DNA from: CAJWPI01 sp964635015
Lineage (GTDB): Bacteria; Pseudomonadota; Gammaproteobacteria; Magnimaribacterales; Magnimaribacteraceae
DNA length: 64,000 bases
Direction: 5' to 3'
Assembly: GCA_964635015.1 (NCBI GenBank)
Contig: CAZWMS010000003.1
Coordinates: 5,222 to 69,221 of the forward strand
Shown: positions 1 through 8,977 of the stretch, piece after piece
How the letters are laid out: the number at the start of each line of letters is the position of its first letter
How positions within the stretch are numbered: position 1 is the first letter of the stretch
Program-made: the position numbers and the translations under genes
The notes under the pieces: generated by a model
The model's input: only the letters and a program-made list of their open reading frames with translations
What the model was told of the DNA's origin: nothing
The model's database searches: none

Positions 1-142
1 ATCTGAAAACCGTAGCTACGTCATTATGTCCTTCTACATCAGCTTTAGCAGCAAAATAAAGATACCTTCTATTCGCTTGAGATTCGCCTGCAAATGCATC
101 TTTTAGATTCTGTTCAGTTTCTGATCCTTTTAATTCAGCCAT
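1..142 (-). CDS. Rubrerythrin, N-terminal part (cut by window edge)
   Basis: The minus strand from the ATG at 142 reads MAELKGSETEQNLKDAFAGE and continues SQANRRYLYFAAKADVEGHN, the start of the rubrerythrin di-iron four-helix bundle. The first iron-ligand helix (AGESQANRRY) is visible; the remaining ligand helices and any C-terminal rubredoxin domain lie outside the window. A good ribosome site (AAGGAGA) sits 6-7 nt before the ATG. Rubrerythrins reduce hydrogen peroxide in the cytoplasm using electrons from rubredoxin or NAD(P)H. The gene is divergent from coaD across a gap of about 260 bp. The family call is strong; fold completeness cannot be judged. Confidence 0.9.
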   Translation of the reverse strand, partial: MAELKGSETEQNLKDAFAGESQANRRYLYFAAKADVEGHNDVATVFR

Positions 143-327
143 TTTTTCTCCTTCTACAAGAAATTAAAAATAGATATCCAGCGGCTAATTCTACAGATAT
201 TTTGCTGACAATACTATGTAGCAAACCATAGAAAAAATTGATGTAATGTATACTGCTGCTTCAATCATGGTCAATATTCTATAGTAAATTTCTTCTATTA
301 TTCTTATTGAAATTGAGTATGAGATTG

Positions 328-344
328 AGATTGATTATCAATCT
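328..344. promoter_or_regulatory. 17-bp palindrome between rubrerythrin and coaD
   Basis: AGATTGAT-T-ATCAATCT is a perfect inverted repeat with 8-bp arms and a single central base, 57 bp before the coaD ATG. It lies among further ATTGA/TTGAT copies, so the symmetry extends imperfectly to about 25 bp. The one-base centre rules out an FNR box, which needs four bases between TTGAT and ATCAA. It may be an operator for either divergent gene. The rest of 143-400 shows no other gene. Confidence 0.3.
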
Positions 345-400
345 TGATACCTTTTTTCTTCCAAAATGTGGGAGAATAGAGGTAAATTTTGGAGCTATTT

Positions 401-880
401 ATGACTAAAGCTTTATACCCAGGTACTTTTGACCCAATTACCCTAGGTCATATAGACATAGTTGAAAGGGCACTTCATTTATTCAACGAGGTAACTATTG
501 CTATTGCAACCAGTGAATCTAAGACACCTATTTTTACTCTAGAAGAAAGAATAGATCACATACATGAGATTTTTGAAGGGAATAAAAAAATAAGGGCAAT
601 AGGTTTCACTGGTCTTGTGGTGGATTTAGCAAAAGAAGAGGGAACAAATATATTACTTAGAGGCTTAAGAGCAGTTTCTGATTTTGAATATGAATTCCAA
701 TTAGCAAACATGAATAGAGCAATGTCTCCAGATCTAGAAAGCGTTTTTTTAACACCAAAAGCTAAGTTCTCTTTCCTTTCTTCTACTTTAGTAAGAGAAA
801 TTGCTTCAATGGGAGGAGAATTATCTTCTTTTGTAGACCCAGTAATAGAAAAAGCGCTTAAATCTAAGTTTAAGATATAA
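401..880 (+). CDS. coaD: Phosphopantetheine adenylyltransferase
   Basis: Transfers AMP from ATP to 4'-phosphopantetheine to make dephospho-CoA, the penultimate step of coenzyme A synthesis, in the cytoplasm. The N-terminus MTKALYPGTFDPITLGH carries the nucleotidyltransferase T/HxGH motif (TLGH, residues 14-17), and SSTLVRE near residue 125 is the second nucleotide-binding motif. From the ATG at 401 the protein is 159 aa, the usual CoaD length. An in-frame TTG at 389 would add four residues, but GGAG at 391-394 is correctly spaced for 401. The gene converges on mutM with a 10-bp gap. Confidence 0.97.
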   Translation: MTKALYPGTFDPITLGHIDIVERALHLFNEVTIAIATSESKTPIFTLEERIDHIHEIFEGNKKIRAIGFTGLVVDLAKEEGTNILLRGLRAVSDFEYEFQLANMNRAMSPDLESVFLTPKAKFSFLSSTLVREIASMGGELSSFVDPVIEKALKSKFKI

Positions 881-890
881 ATCTATTAAA

Positions 891-1706
891 TTATCTTTGA
901 CATTTTGGACAGTAAAAGCTGCTCCTTTGAGTAATTTTTAAATCCTTTAATAGAGTTAAACACTTTTTACACCTCTTTCCGCTCCTGCCATAAACAAATA
1001 AATTTTGCTTGAAAAAACCCGGCTTGTTATCTCCTCCTACAAAGTCTTTTAGTGTTGTTCCTCCAGATTCAATTGCTTGCATAAGCACTTCTTTAATAGA
1101 AAAAGCTAGATCCTCATACTTCTTTAAAGAAATGGAACCGGCAGATTTTTGAGGTCTAATTCCAGCTCTAAAAAGAGATTCAGAAGAATAAATATTTCCT
1201 ATGCCCGCCACAATCTTAGAATTCATGAGAAAATTTTTTATAGCTATTTTTTTTCCTCTTGAATTTTTAAAGAGATATGTACCCGAGAAAGAATTACCCA
1301 AAGGTTCAGGACCTAAGTTACTAAGAAGCGGATGAATCCTGTCTTTATCTACCCAATGGAATGAACCAAATCTTCTAGGATCAGTAAAGCGAAGAAAACT
1401 CTTGCCTTCAAAGTTGATGTCAATATGATCGTGTTTACCTGGTGTTTTTTTTTCAGAAAAAAATTTTAATGATCCAGACATCCCTAAATGGATTATTAAG
1501 TTCCCCAAGTAACTCTTTAATATTAAATATTTTGCTCTTCTATGAATTTTTGAAAAAGACTTCTCTTTTAATTTTTTTTGTAGTTCTTTACTAGGAACTG
1601 GCCACCTAAGAGAAGGCTGTCTAACAACAATTCTCTTTATTTTTCTATTAAGGATATGGGGTTCTAACCCTCGTAGAGTAGTTTCTACTTCGGGAAGTTC
1701 GGGCAT
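891..1706 (-). CDS. mutM: Formamidopyrimidine-DNA glycosylase
   Basis: Removes oxidised purines such as 8-oxoguanine and nicks the abasic site by beta/delta elimination. The mature N-terminus PELPEVE supplies the catalytic Pro and Glu. HRRAKYLIL holds the conserved Lys near residue 58, and the C-terminus ends in a four-cysteine zinc finger (CKKC...CPKC). The length of 271 aa is typical. Its ATG lies 2 bp after the tolC stop on the same strand, so the two are probably cotranscribed. Confidence 0.97.
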   Translation of the reverse strand: MPELPEVETTLRGLEPHILNRKIKRIVVRQPSLRWPVPSKELQKKLKEKSFSKIHRRAKYLILKSYLGNLIIHLGMSGSLKFFSEKKTPGKHDHIDINFEGKSFLRFTDPRRFGSFHWVDKDRIHPLLSNLGPEPLGNSFSGTYLFKNSRGKKIAIKNFLMNSKIVAGIGNIYSSESLFRAGIRPQKSAGSISLKKYEDLAFSIKEVLMQAIESGGTTLKDFVGGDNKPGFFKQNLFVYGRSGKRCKKCLTLLKDLKITQRSSFYCPKCQR

Positions 1707-1708
1707 AT

Positions 1709-3046
1709 TTATTCCATCCAGTTACTAATGTTTATTAGGTCTTCTGGACTCAGTATTCCAGCTGAAGATTTTAATCTTAGTACTGAAATAATGTAATCAT
1801 ACCTAGCACTTGCGAAATCTCTTTGAGCTGCGTACAGACCCCTTTGAGCTTGCAATAGGTCTACCACATTCCTAGTTCCTGCTTCATAGCCCACCTCAGT
1901 TGCTTTCAATGCTGAATTAGCAGAAGTTAGCGCTTGCTTTCTTGCTTTCACATTTGCTACTTGTGTTTGAACATTAAAATGATTTGATCTCACATTTTTT
2001 ATAGTTGACCTCTCTGTAAACAAAGCTTGCTCTTTGCTTCTGTCATAGAGAGCATAAGCCTGCCTTCTATTAGAACTTATAGCTCCGCCCGCAAACAAAG
2101 GCATACTAATTTGAATCGCGTATTGTCTGTTATCTGTTTCTAATCCTGAAAGAGGATTTTGAATAAAACCTCCAAATTTACCTGATTTGCTCGTACTTTT
2201 AGTTACCCTGCCTACAATATCTATATTGGGTAGGTGTGCTGAACCGCTTGCCCTTGCACTGTTTTTAGCAGCTTTTTGGGTTAATCTGGCTGCTTTTAAT
2301 TGGTAATTATTTTCCAAAGCTAATTTAACCCATTGCTCTCTTTGCATTGGATTTGGTAGATCAATTGGGTAGTTTGAAGACAAAGGAGATAAAAGGGGAA
2401 TATCTATACCTATAATTGAAGACAAACCTTCTCTTGCTGAATCTAGCTGTCCTTCTCTTGCTATTCTGGAAACAACCGTTAAGTCATAAGCTGCTTGTGT
2501 TTCATGGACCTCAGTTATAGGCGCCAACCCTACATCAAACCTTTTCTTTGCCAAATCCTTTTGTCTTCCTATAGCCTCTTCTTCAGCTTTAGCAGCACTT
2601 AGACCATCTATAGCATTAAGAATAGCAAAATAGCTAGAAGCTACTCTAATCATAGTTTCTTGTTGATTATATGCAAATTCTGCTTGAGCACTTTCCGATA
2701 GTGCTTTTCCTTGTCTAAATTTAAACCATCTATCTAACCTAAAAAGTGGTTGAGAAAGAGTACCAGAGTAATTGCTAGAGTTATATTCATCCATTAAAGA
2801 TTCTTCAACTCTTGATTCATTCCAGCTAGTTGATCCTGAAACATTTATTGAAGGTAATAAACCAGCAATTCCCTGCTTTTTAGACTCTTTTCCAGCTCTA
2901 TAAGAAGCTTCAGCTGATTTCACCAAAGGGTCATTAATTAAGGCTAATTGGTAAATATCTTTTAGATCTTCTGCTAAGAAGTGATTTGTGCATAACGCTA
3001 GAAAAAATAATAAGTACTTAATATTTCTTATAATAGATTTAAACAT
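1709..3046 (-). CDS. tolC: TolC-family outer membrane efflux channel
   Basis: Outer-membrane exit duct for type I secretion and tripartite efflux pumps. A signal peptide (MFKSIIRNIKYLLFFLALCT, cut near LAED) precedes two tandem OEP repeats of long coiled helices and short strands. Landmarks include LAKKRFDVGLAPITEVHETQ in the first repeat and GYEAGTRNVVDLLQAQRGLY in the second, the typical TolC turn motifs. At 445 aa it matches the family. It starts the minus-strand tolC-mutM pair, with GGAGATACAA before the ATG. No periplasmic adaptor or inner-membrane pump lies nearby, so its partner must be encoded elsewhere. Confidence 0.93.
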   Translation of the reverse strand: MFKSIIRNIKYLLFFLALCTNHFLAEDLKDIYQLALINDPLVKSAEASYRAGKESKKQGIAGLLPSINVSGSTSWNESRVEESLMDEYNSSNYSGTLSQPLFRLDRWFKFRQGKALSESAQAEFAYNQQETMIRVASSYFAILNAIDGLSAAKAEEEAIGRQKDLAKKRFDVGLAPITEVHETQAAYDLTVVSRIAREGQLDSAREGLSSIIGIDIPLLSPLSSNYPIDLPNPMQREQWVKLALENNYQLKAARLTQKAAKNSARASGSAHLPNIDIVGRVTKSTSKSGKFGGFIQNPLSGLETDNRQYAIQISMPLFAGGAISSNRRQAYALYDRSKEQALFTERSTIKNVRSNHFNVQTQVANVKARKQALTSANSALKATEVGYEAGTRNVVDLLQAQRGLYAAQRDFASARYDYIISVLRLKSSAGILSPEDLINISNWME

Positions 3047-3067
3047 TTTGTATCTCCTAATGTAATA

Positions 3068-3101
3068 ATTTAGGTGTATTAGTCAAGTATAACACCTAAA
3101 T
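3068..3101. promoter_or_regulatory. Inverted repeat in the tolC-thiC intergenic region
   Basis: ATTTAGGTGT and ACACCTAAAT form perfect 10-bp arms around a 14-nt centre, about 85 bp before thiC and about 22 bp before the divergent tolC start. There is no T-run, so it is unlikely to be a terminator. Two half-sites this far apart suit a dimeric repressor or activator. Neither the TPP-riboswitch core (CTGAGA) nor its ACCTGATC element occurs in 3047-3185. Confidence 0.4.
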
Positions 3102-3185
3102 GAAAAGTTCTCTAATTTTTTAAGTTATTTCTAGCTCGCTTAAGTTTTATTCAAAGCTATAATATCTAAAAGAAGAAGGAAATGT

Positions 3186-5081
3186 ATGGAAAGAAAAGTG
3201 GTTAAAGTAATTCACAAGATTCCTAAGAAGAGTGATAAAAAGACTTTAGAGCCCTTCCCGGCTTCAAGGAAAGTCTATGTTAAAGGTTCCAAGCCAGATA
3301 TTAAAGTTCCAATGAGAGAAGTGGTACAAACCCCAACACAAACAAAAGAAGGTGAAGAAATAAATCCCCCTATTCTTATTTACGATACTTCAGGTCCTTA
3401 TACTGATCCAAATTCAGAAATAGATTTATCGAAAGGGTTAGTTCCCTTAAGAACTAATTGGATAGAAAAAAGAAAAGATACGGAGATTCTAACTGAGAGG
3501 ACTTCAACTTTTGCTAAACAACTAGATATTTCTAGAGAATTAAAATCCCTTACTTACCCTAATTTACCCCAACCAAGGAAGGCTAAACAAGGAAATAATG
3601 TTAGTCAAATGCACTATGCTAGGAAAGGGATTATTACCCCCGAAATGGAATACATAGCTTTAAGAGAGAATCAGGGCTTAGAACAAGCAAGACAAAGAGG
3701 TTTGCTAGATAATTTTCATAAAGGAGAATCTTTCGGAGCCATGTTACCCAGTGAATTTACTCCTGAGTTTGTTAGAGAAGAAGTTGCAAGGGGAAGGGCA
3801 ATTATACCTTCTAATATTAATCACCCAGAGTCTGAACCCATGATTATAGGAAGGAATTTTAAGATTAAAGTTAATTCTAACATCGGCAATTCTGCTATAA
3901 CTTCATCAATAGAAGAAGAAGTTCATAAGATGACTTGGTCAACAAGGTGGGGTGCAGATACCGTTATGGATTTGTCCACAGGAAAGCACATTCATCAAAC
4001 AAGAGAATGGATAATTAGAAACTCACCTGTGCCAATAGGAACTGTACCCATATATCAAGCCCTAGAAAAAGTTGGAGGAGTAGCAGAAGATCTTACTTGG
4101 GAAATTTATAAGGACACTCTTATAGAGCAAGCTGAACAAGGGGTAGATTATTTTACAATTCATGCAGGAGTGCTTTTAAGATATATACCTACTACTGCTA
4201 CCAGACTAACAGGAATAGTCTCTAGAGGTGGCTCAATTATGGCAAAGTGGTGTTTAGCACACCATAAGGAAAATTTTCTTTATGAATACTTCGAAGAAAT
4301 ATGTGAAATTATGAAGACATATGATGTATCTTTTTCCTTAGGAGATGGACTTAGACCGGGGTCAATAGCAGATGCAAATGACAAGGCTCAATTTTCTGAA
4401 TTGGAAACTCTTGGGGAGCTAACCCAAAAAGCATGGGAACATGATGTACAAGTAATGGTTGAGGGACCAGGGCATGTTTCTATGCAGATGATAAAAGAGA
4501 ACATGGATAAACAGCTGGAAAAATGTGATGAGGCACCTTTTTATACTCTTGGACCCCTGACTACTGATATAGCACCAGCATATGATCACATAACCTCTGC
4601 CATAGGTGCCGCTATGATAGGTTGGTATGGGTGTGCAATGCTTTGTTATGTTACCCCAAAAGAACATTTAGGTCTGCCCAATAAAGAGGATGTAAAACAA
4701 GGTTTAATTGCTTATAAAATTGCTGCTCATGCTGGTGATCTTGCTAAGGGTCATCCAGCTGCACAGATAAGAGATAACACTTTATCAAAGGCAAGATTTG
4801 AATTTAGATGGGAGGATCAATTTAATTTGGGTCTTGATCCAGAAACTGCAAAGTCATTTCACGATGAAACCTTGCCAAAAGATTCAGCCAAAGTTGCTCA
4901 TTTTTGTTCGATGTGTGGACCCAAGTTCTGTTCTATGAAAATAAGTCAGGAAGTAAGAGATTTTGCAAAAAAAAATGATAAGATTACTTACACTACTCAA
5001 CAAGAAGAGATTGAAAAGGGTCTTCAGGATAAAGCAAAAGAGTTTAAGGCAAAAGGCGCAATAATTTATCGGAAGATTTAA
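3186..5081 (+). CDS. thiC: Phosphomethylpyrimidine synthase (HMP-P synthase)
   Basis: Radical-SAM enzyme that rearranges aminoimidazole ribotide to HMP-phosphate, the pyrimidine half of thiamine. At 631 aa it is the long proteobacterial form with the extra N-terminal domain. The C-terminal CSMCGPKFC (Cys 574, 577, 582) binds the 4Fe-4S cluster; YFTIHAGVL and the RPGSIADANDKAQ block are core-barrel motifs. AGAAGGA precedes the ATG. No other thi gene is in the window. It seems to head a transcription unit running to 9427 with gaps of 18, 12, 11, 2 and 1 bp. Confidence 0.98.
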   Translation: MERKVVKVIHKIPKKSDKKTLEPFPASRKVYVKGSKPDIKVPMREVVQTPTQTKEGEEINPPILIYDTSGPYTDPNSEIDLSKGLVPLRTNWIEKRKDTEILTERTSTFAKQLDISRELKSLTYPNLPQPRKAKQGNNVSQMHYARKGIITPEMEYIALRENQGLEQARQRGLLDNFHKGESFGAMLPSEFTPEFVREEVARGRAIIPSNINHPESEPMIIGRNFKIKVNSNIGNSAITSSIEEEVHKMTWSTRWGADTVMDLSTGKHIHQTREWIIRNSPVPIGTVPIYQALEKVGGVAEDLTWEIYKDTLIEQAEQGVDYFTIHAGVLLRYIPTTATRLTGIVSRGGSIMAKWCLAHHKENFLYEYFEEICEIMKTYDVSFSLGDGLRPGSIADANDKAQFSELETLGELTQKAWEHDVQVMVEGPGHVSMQMIKENMDKQLEKCDEAPFYTLGPLTTDIAPAYDHITSAIGAAMIGWYGCAMLCYVTPKEHLGLPNKEDVKQGLIAYKIAAHAGDLAKGHPAAQIRDNTLSKARFEFRWEDQFNLGLDPETAKSFHDETLPKDSAKVAHFCSMCGPKFCSMKISQEVRDFAKKNDKITYTTQQEEIEKGLQDKAKEFKAKGAIIYRKI

Positions 5082-5099
5082 TTAAATTAAGGAGGCAAT

Positions 5100-5582
5100 A
5101 TGACGATAAAAGTAGGGGATAAGATACCCCAAGTTACTCTTTCAACAATGACTGAAGAAGGACCAAAACCAGTAGATTTAGGGGAATTATGCGAAGGGAA
5201 AAAAGTGGTTTTATTTGCAGTACCAGGTGCATTCACGCCAACTTGTAGTGCACAACACTTACCCGGCTATATCACTAACTCTTCTGCGTTAAAAGAAAAA
5301 GGGGCAGATGTGATTGCTTGTGTATCTGTAAACGATGCCTTTGTAATGGCAGCTTGGGGAAAAGACAGGAATTCAGGAGATAATGTTTTGATGTTGGCTG
5401 ATGGAAACGGTGAATTTACAGCTGCAGTTGGATTAGAAATGGATGGAAAGGCTTTTGGTCTAGGAACTAGATCACAAAGGTATGCAATGGTTATTGATTC
5501 TGGTGTAGTTACTACCTTGAATGTTGAACCAGGTCCCTCACTAGATGTAAGCTCTAGCGAAAGTATTTTAAATTCTCTTTAA
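5100..5582 (+). CDS. Peroxiredoxin, Prx5 type
   Basis: Thiol peroxidase of the AhpC/TSA superfamily. PGAFTPTCS holds the peroxidatic cysteine, Cys49, in the Prx5 signature. The conserved Arg (GTRSQRYAMVI) and the 160-aa length also fit. No second resolving Cys is obvious in a standard place, so reduction by glutathione/glutaredoxin (a 1-Cys mechanism) is likely but inferred. AAGGAGG before the ATG is one of the strongest ribosome sites in the window. It sits 18 bp after thiC and 12 bp before the P450, where it could detoxify peroxide leaking from uncoupled P450 turnover. Confidence 0.93.
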   Translation: MTIKVGDKIPQVTLSTMTEEGPKPVDLGELCEGKKVVLFAVPGAFTPTCSAQHLPGYITNSSALKEKGADVIACVSVNDAFVMAAWGKDRNSGDNVLMLADGNGEFTAAVGLEMDGKAFGLGTRSQRYAMVIDSGVVTTLNVEPGPSLDVSSSESILNSL

Positions 5583-5594
5583 ATTAAAAAGTTC

Positions 5595-6833
5595 ATGGAT
5601 AAGCCAATTTTTAATATAGGGCAGATCTGTGAACTCGATAAATGGGAGACCTTTCAGAAAGGACAACCTCACAATATTTACAAGAAACTAAGAGAAGAAG
5701 CTCCAATTTATTGGCATGAAGAATCTCTTTCCTTTGAACCAGGGTTTTGGGCCCTGACTAAGCACTCTGATGTTGTAAAGGTCTCCAAAGATCCAAAAAC
5801 ATTCTCTTCAGCAGTTGGAGGTCACTTAATGACCATGGGAGATCCTGAGAAGACAGATCCTGCAGCAACGGCAGCAATAATAGGTAATATGATTGGAATG
5901 GATCCTCCAGAACACCAGGTATACAGGAGAATGATTTCACCCAGCTTTACCCCTAGAGTAATAGGAAATATGGAGAGGGGCATTAGAAAAAAAGTTCGTG
6001 AGTTATTAAGTAAAATTTCTATTAAAAAAGAATTTAATTTTGTAACAGAAGTCTCAGAACAATTACCCCTTTGGGTTTTATGTGAAATGATGGGAATAAA
6101 AGAACAAGAAAGAAAAAAAGTTCTCGACCTAGTCAATAGCCTGACAGATGCTTCTGTTAATCAAGATCCTGAAAAATCCTTTCAAGTTTGGGTCAATTAC
6201 ATGGAACTTTTTAAAATGGGAAGGGACATGATAGAAGATAGAAGAGCGAATCCAACAGATGACCTGATGAGTATGGTTGCTAATACAAAAGTGGAAGGAG
6301 ATGCAATACCTCCTGAGCTTTTAGATGGCTTCTTTCTTCTAATGGTTATTGCAGGGAACGAAACAACTCGAAATACTATTTCCGGAGGCTTAATAGCTCT
6401 TTGTGATTTCCCAAATGAAAAAAAGAAGTTAATAGAAAACCCCTCTTTAATATCTAATGCTACAGACGAAATGCTAAGGTGGGTAAGTCCAGTTATTTAT
6501 TTCAGGAGAACAGCTACAAAGGACACTAAAATTAGAGGACAAGAAATCAAGAAAGGGGATAAGGTGATTATGTGGTATGGAGCTGCTAATAGAGATGAAG
6601 AAGTTTTTAAAGATGCTCATAAATTTAAAGTAGACAGAGTTGAAGCAAAGAAACATCTAGCATTTGGAGCAGGAGAACATCTTTGTTTGGGAAATAGATT
6701 AGGTCATATGCAAATAAGAGTTCTCTTTGAAGAATTACTTTCTACATATCCAGATATAGAAGTAGTTTCTGAAGCTAGTAGAGTCCCCTCAAATTTCTTA
6801 GATGCTATTTCACATCTTCAAGTAAGAATTTAA
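5595..6833 (+). CDS. Cytochrome P450, class I bacterial type
   Basis: Soluble haem monooxygenase. The oxygen-activating I helix AGNETT is at residues 253-258, the K-helix ExxR at E292/R295, and the haem loop FGAGEHLCLG contains the axial thiolate Cys364. No membrane anchor is present, so it needs a ferredoxin and reductase, which are not nearby. AGNETTRN and FRRTATKD...GQEIKKGDKV resemble the CYP125/142/linalool-hydroxylase group acting on steroid side chains and terpenoids. That substrate suggestion is from motif similarity only. It is followed at 11 bp by an unknown beta-rich protein, then an APH-like kinase. Confidence 0.95.
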   Translation: MDKPIFNIGQICELDKWETFQKGQPHNIYKKLREEAPIYWHEESLSFEPGFWALTKHSDVVKVSKDPKTFSSAVGGHLMTMGDPEKTDPAATAAIIGNMIGMDPPEHQVYRRMISPSFTPRVIGNMERGIRKKVRELLSKISIKKEFNFVTEVSEQLPLWVLCEMMGIKEQERKKVLDLVNSLTDASVNQDPEKSFQVWVNYMELFKMGRDMIEDRRANPTDDLMSMVANTKVEGDAIPPELLDGFFLLMVIAGNETTRNTISGGLIALCDFPNEKKKLIENPSLISNATDEMLRWVSPVIYFRRTATKDTKIRGQEIKKGDKVIMWYGAANRDEEVFKDAHKFKVDRVEAKKHLAFGAGEHLCLGNRLGHMQIRVLFEELLSTYPDIEVVSEASRVPSNFLDAISHLQVRI

Positions 6834-6844
6834 AGAGGCTTACA

Positions 6845-7951
6845 ATGTTAACAAAGGCAGATGATTATCCAATTCATCAATTATCGCTTCCCATTTCAGA
6901 GGTAGGATCTGACAGGAATTTCTATGACCGTTATTTTTTTAATGGCTATAACAAAGAAGGGGACATTTTTTTTGCTGTAGCTTTGTGCGTTTATCCAAAC
7001 CTAAATATTATGGATGGATCCTTTGTTGTTGTAAGAAATGGTATTCAACATAATTGCAGGTATTCCAGAGTTATGGGCCTAGAAAGGATGGACACCAAAG
7101 TTGGCTCTTTAGAAGTAAAAGTTTTAGAGCCCCTACATAAATTACAAATCTTAGTTGATGATAAGGGAGCAAATATATCTGCAGATCTTACATTTGAAGG
7201 AAGATTTGAAGCCATTCAAGAACCAAAAATGATTTTAAATAATGGACCTAGGGTGGTTATGGATGCAACTAGATTAACCCAACAGGGGTTTTGGTCTGGG
7301 AATTTAAGATTATTAGATGAAGAAATAAAACTAGAAAACCAATTAGTTTATGGAACCAGAGATCGTTCTTGGGGAATAAGACCAGTAGGTAAACCAGATA
7401 GCCAACCTGTTGCTCCTTATGAAATTCCTCAATTTTATTGGCTTTGGTGTCCAGCAAATTTTGATAATTTTAGTACACATATGTACTTTGTAGATGATGC
7501 AAAAGGTAAATCAATAAATTCTCATTCAGTTATCCAAGGTACACAGTACTCCGAGACTTTGCTATTAGAAAATTTAACAAAGGAAGTTTCTTATGTTTCT
7601 GAATCAAGGAGAGTAGAGAGAGCTGAATTTACTACTCACAAAGGAGATGGGGAAAGTATCAAGGTAACAATAAAGCCCAAATTTAATATTTATATGTGTG
7701 GCTTGGGATATATGCATCCTGAATGGGGACACGGTCAATTTAAAGGAGAAAATGAAAGCTCATACGATACTTATGATTTGAAGGAAGATCCTCATGACCC
7801 CCCTTTTCTGCACATACAAGGAATTAGTGACATAACTTATACTGATAAAAAAGCTTCATTTTTTGGAACTGGGGTCTTGGAGCAGTTATTTATAGGACCA
7901 CATAAGCCAAGTGGTTTTGAAGATCTTTTGGATCGCCCAAAGAAGTCATAA
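6845..7951 (+). CDS. Conserved protein of unknown function, CrtC/AttH-like beta-barrel
   Basis: A 368-aa protein with no signal peptide or membrane helix. It is rich in beta strands and has a central motif GTRDRSWGIRP (about residues 175-185) followed by a WLWCPANFDNFSTH block. By eye this resembles proteins related to the lipocalin-like AttH/hydroxyneurosporene-synthase (CrtC) fold, often annotated only as DUFs and often found near P450s, acyl-CoA dehydrogenases and APH-type kinases. CrtC itself hydrates carotenoids, but that activity should not be transferred here. It lies tightly between the P450 and the kinase, which suggests binding or conversion of the same hydrophobic substrate. Confidence 0.6.
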   Translation: MLTKADDYPIHQLSLPISEVGSDRNFYDRYFFNGYNKEGDIFFAVALCVYPNLNIMDGSFVVVRNGIQHNCRYSRVMGLERMDTKVGSLEVKVLEPLHKLQILVDDKGANISADLTFEGRFEAIQEPKMILNNGPRVVMDATRLTQQGFWSGNLRLLDEEIKLENQLVYGTRDRSWGIRPVGKPDSQPVAPYEIPQFYWLWCPANFDNFSTHMYFVDDAKGKSINSHSVIQGTQYSETLLLENLTKEVSYVSESRRVERAEFTTHKGDGESIKVTIKPKFNIYMCGLGYMHPEWGHGQFKGENESSYDTYDLKEDPHDPPFLHIQGISDITYTDKKASFFGTGVLEQLFIGPHKPSGFEDLLDRPKKS

Positions 7952-7953
7952 TC

Positions 7954-8976
7954 ATGTCAGCAATTGAACCAGAATCAGGTAAAGAGTTTGCTTCTTATCT
8001 TTCTAAACGATTAAAAAAAAACCTAATCTGCAAAGATATTCAAAGGATTTTTGGTGGAGCATCTAGAGAAACATACAAAGTAAAACTTTATGAAAAAGAG
8101 GTAGATAAATATTTAAATGTTATTTATCGCAAATCACAAGAAAGCTCATTAATAGAGACAGATCAAGAAACTGAGTATCTTGCTTACCAAGCTTTTCAAA
8201 ATTCCCATGTTCCCGTTCCTAAATTAATAGTTTTGGAAAAATCCTCTAAGCCTCTTGGAGCCCCCTTTTTGGTGATGGAGGAATTATCAGGTCAATCTTA
8301 TAATCCTTTTGATAAAGATGCCTATAAACCGTATCAAAAAGAAATAGGAGAACAATTTTGGTCTATATTGGGAAAGATATCTTCTACTAACATAAGCAAG
8401 AAAGGGCTAGATAAAAAATTTGATGTTCCTTCTCCAGAAAAATTGTGGAAAAAAGAATTAGATTATTGGGTTAGTGTTATAAGAAGTGATTCTATGGGGG
8501 TTGAACCAATTTTGGAAGCAGCGATTAGACAGTTGTATCGATCTCCACCCTCTAAACCTGAAAGAATAGGCTTAATTCATGGGGATTATAGAAATGGCAA
8601 TTTCTTAATAGATAAAGACACAATTACAGGTATTTTAGATTGGGAAATGGCCCATTTAGGAGATCCTCTGGAGGACCTTGCATGGGCTCTGTCACCAATC
8701 TGGTGTTGGGAAGAAAATTTAAGACCTGCTTACCTTATTAGTAGAGATGAAGGTTTGGATATATGGAAAAGGAATAGCAAAATAGATATTAATGAAGATT
8801 CGTTGACTTGGTGGGAGTTATTTGCTTGTGTTAAAGGTATGGCTATTTGGATTTCAGCAGGAAATGAATTTCTTAAAGGAAAAAACACTGACCCTGTGAA
8901 TTTGTTTTCAGCTTGGGTTCCTGGTGATATTCATACCGAGATTATCCTAAATCTTATGGAGTCAAGAGTAAACTAG
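7954..8976 (+). CDS. APH-family phosphotransferase (ACAD11/LvaA-like kinase)
   Basis: Protein-kinase-like fold. IFGGASRETYKV near residues 32-43 is the nucleotide-binding loop, HGDYRNGN at 209-216 carries the catalytic Asp211, and DWE at 229-231 is the metal-binding motif, followed by HLGDPLEDLAW. This pattern marks the ACAD10/11-like group rather than antibiotic kinases. In Pseudomonas putida, LvaA of this family phosphorylates 4-hydroxyvaleryl-CoA and needs the small partner LvaB. Here a 149-aa protein starts 1 bp after the stop. A role on a hydroxyacyl-CoA is therefore plausible, but the substrate is inferred. Confidence 0.85.
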   Translation: MSAIEPESGKEFASYLSKRLKKNLICKDIQRIFGGASRETYKVKLYEKEVDKYLNVIYRKSQESSLIETDQETEYLAYQAFQNSHVPVPKLIVLEKSSKPLGAPFLVMEELSGQSYNPFDKDAYKPYQKEIGEQFWSILGKISSTNISKKGLDKKFDVPSPEKLWKKELDYWVSVIRSDSMGVEPILEAAIRQLYRSPPSKPERIGLIHGDYRNGNFLIDKDTITGILDWEMAHLGDPLEDLAWALSPIWCWEENLRPAYLISRDEGLDIWKRNSKIDINEDSLTWWELFACVKGMAIWISAGNEFLKGKNTDPVNLFSAWVPGDIHTEIILNLMESRVN

Positions 8977-8977
8977 G

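Noticed and set aside
328..344. FNR/Anr box
   Set aside because: TTGAT and ATCAA are separated by one base, not four.
3047..3185. TPP riboswitch before thiC
   Set aside because: Neither CTGAGA nor the ACCTGATC-type element is present, and the space is too small for the full aptamer with an expression platform.
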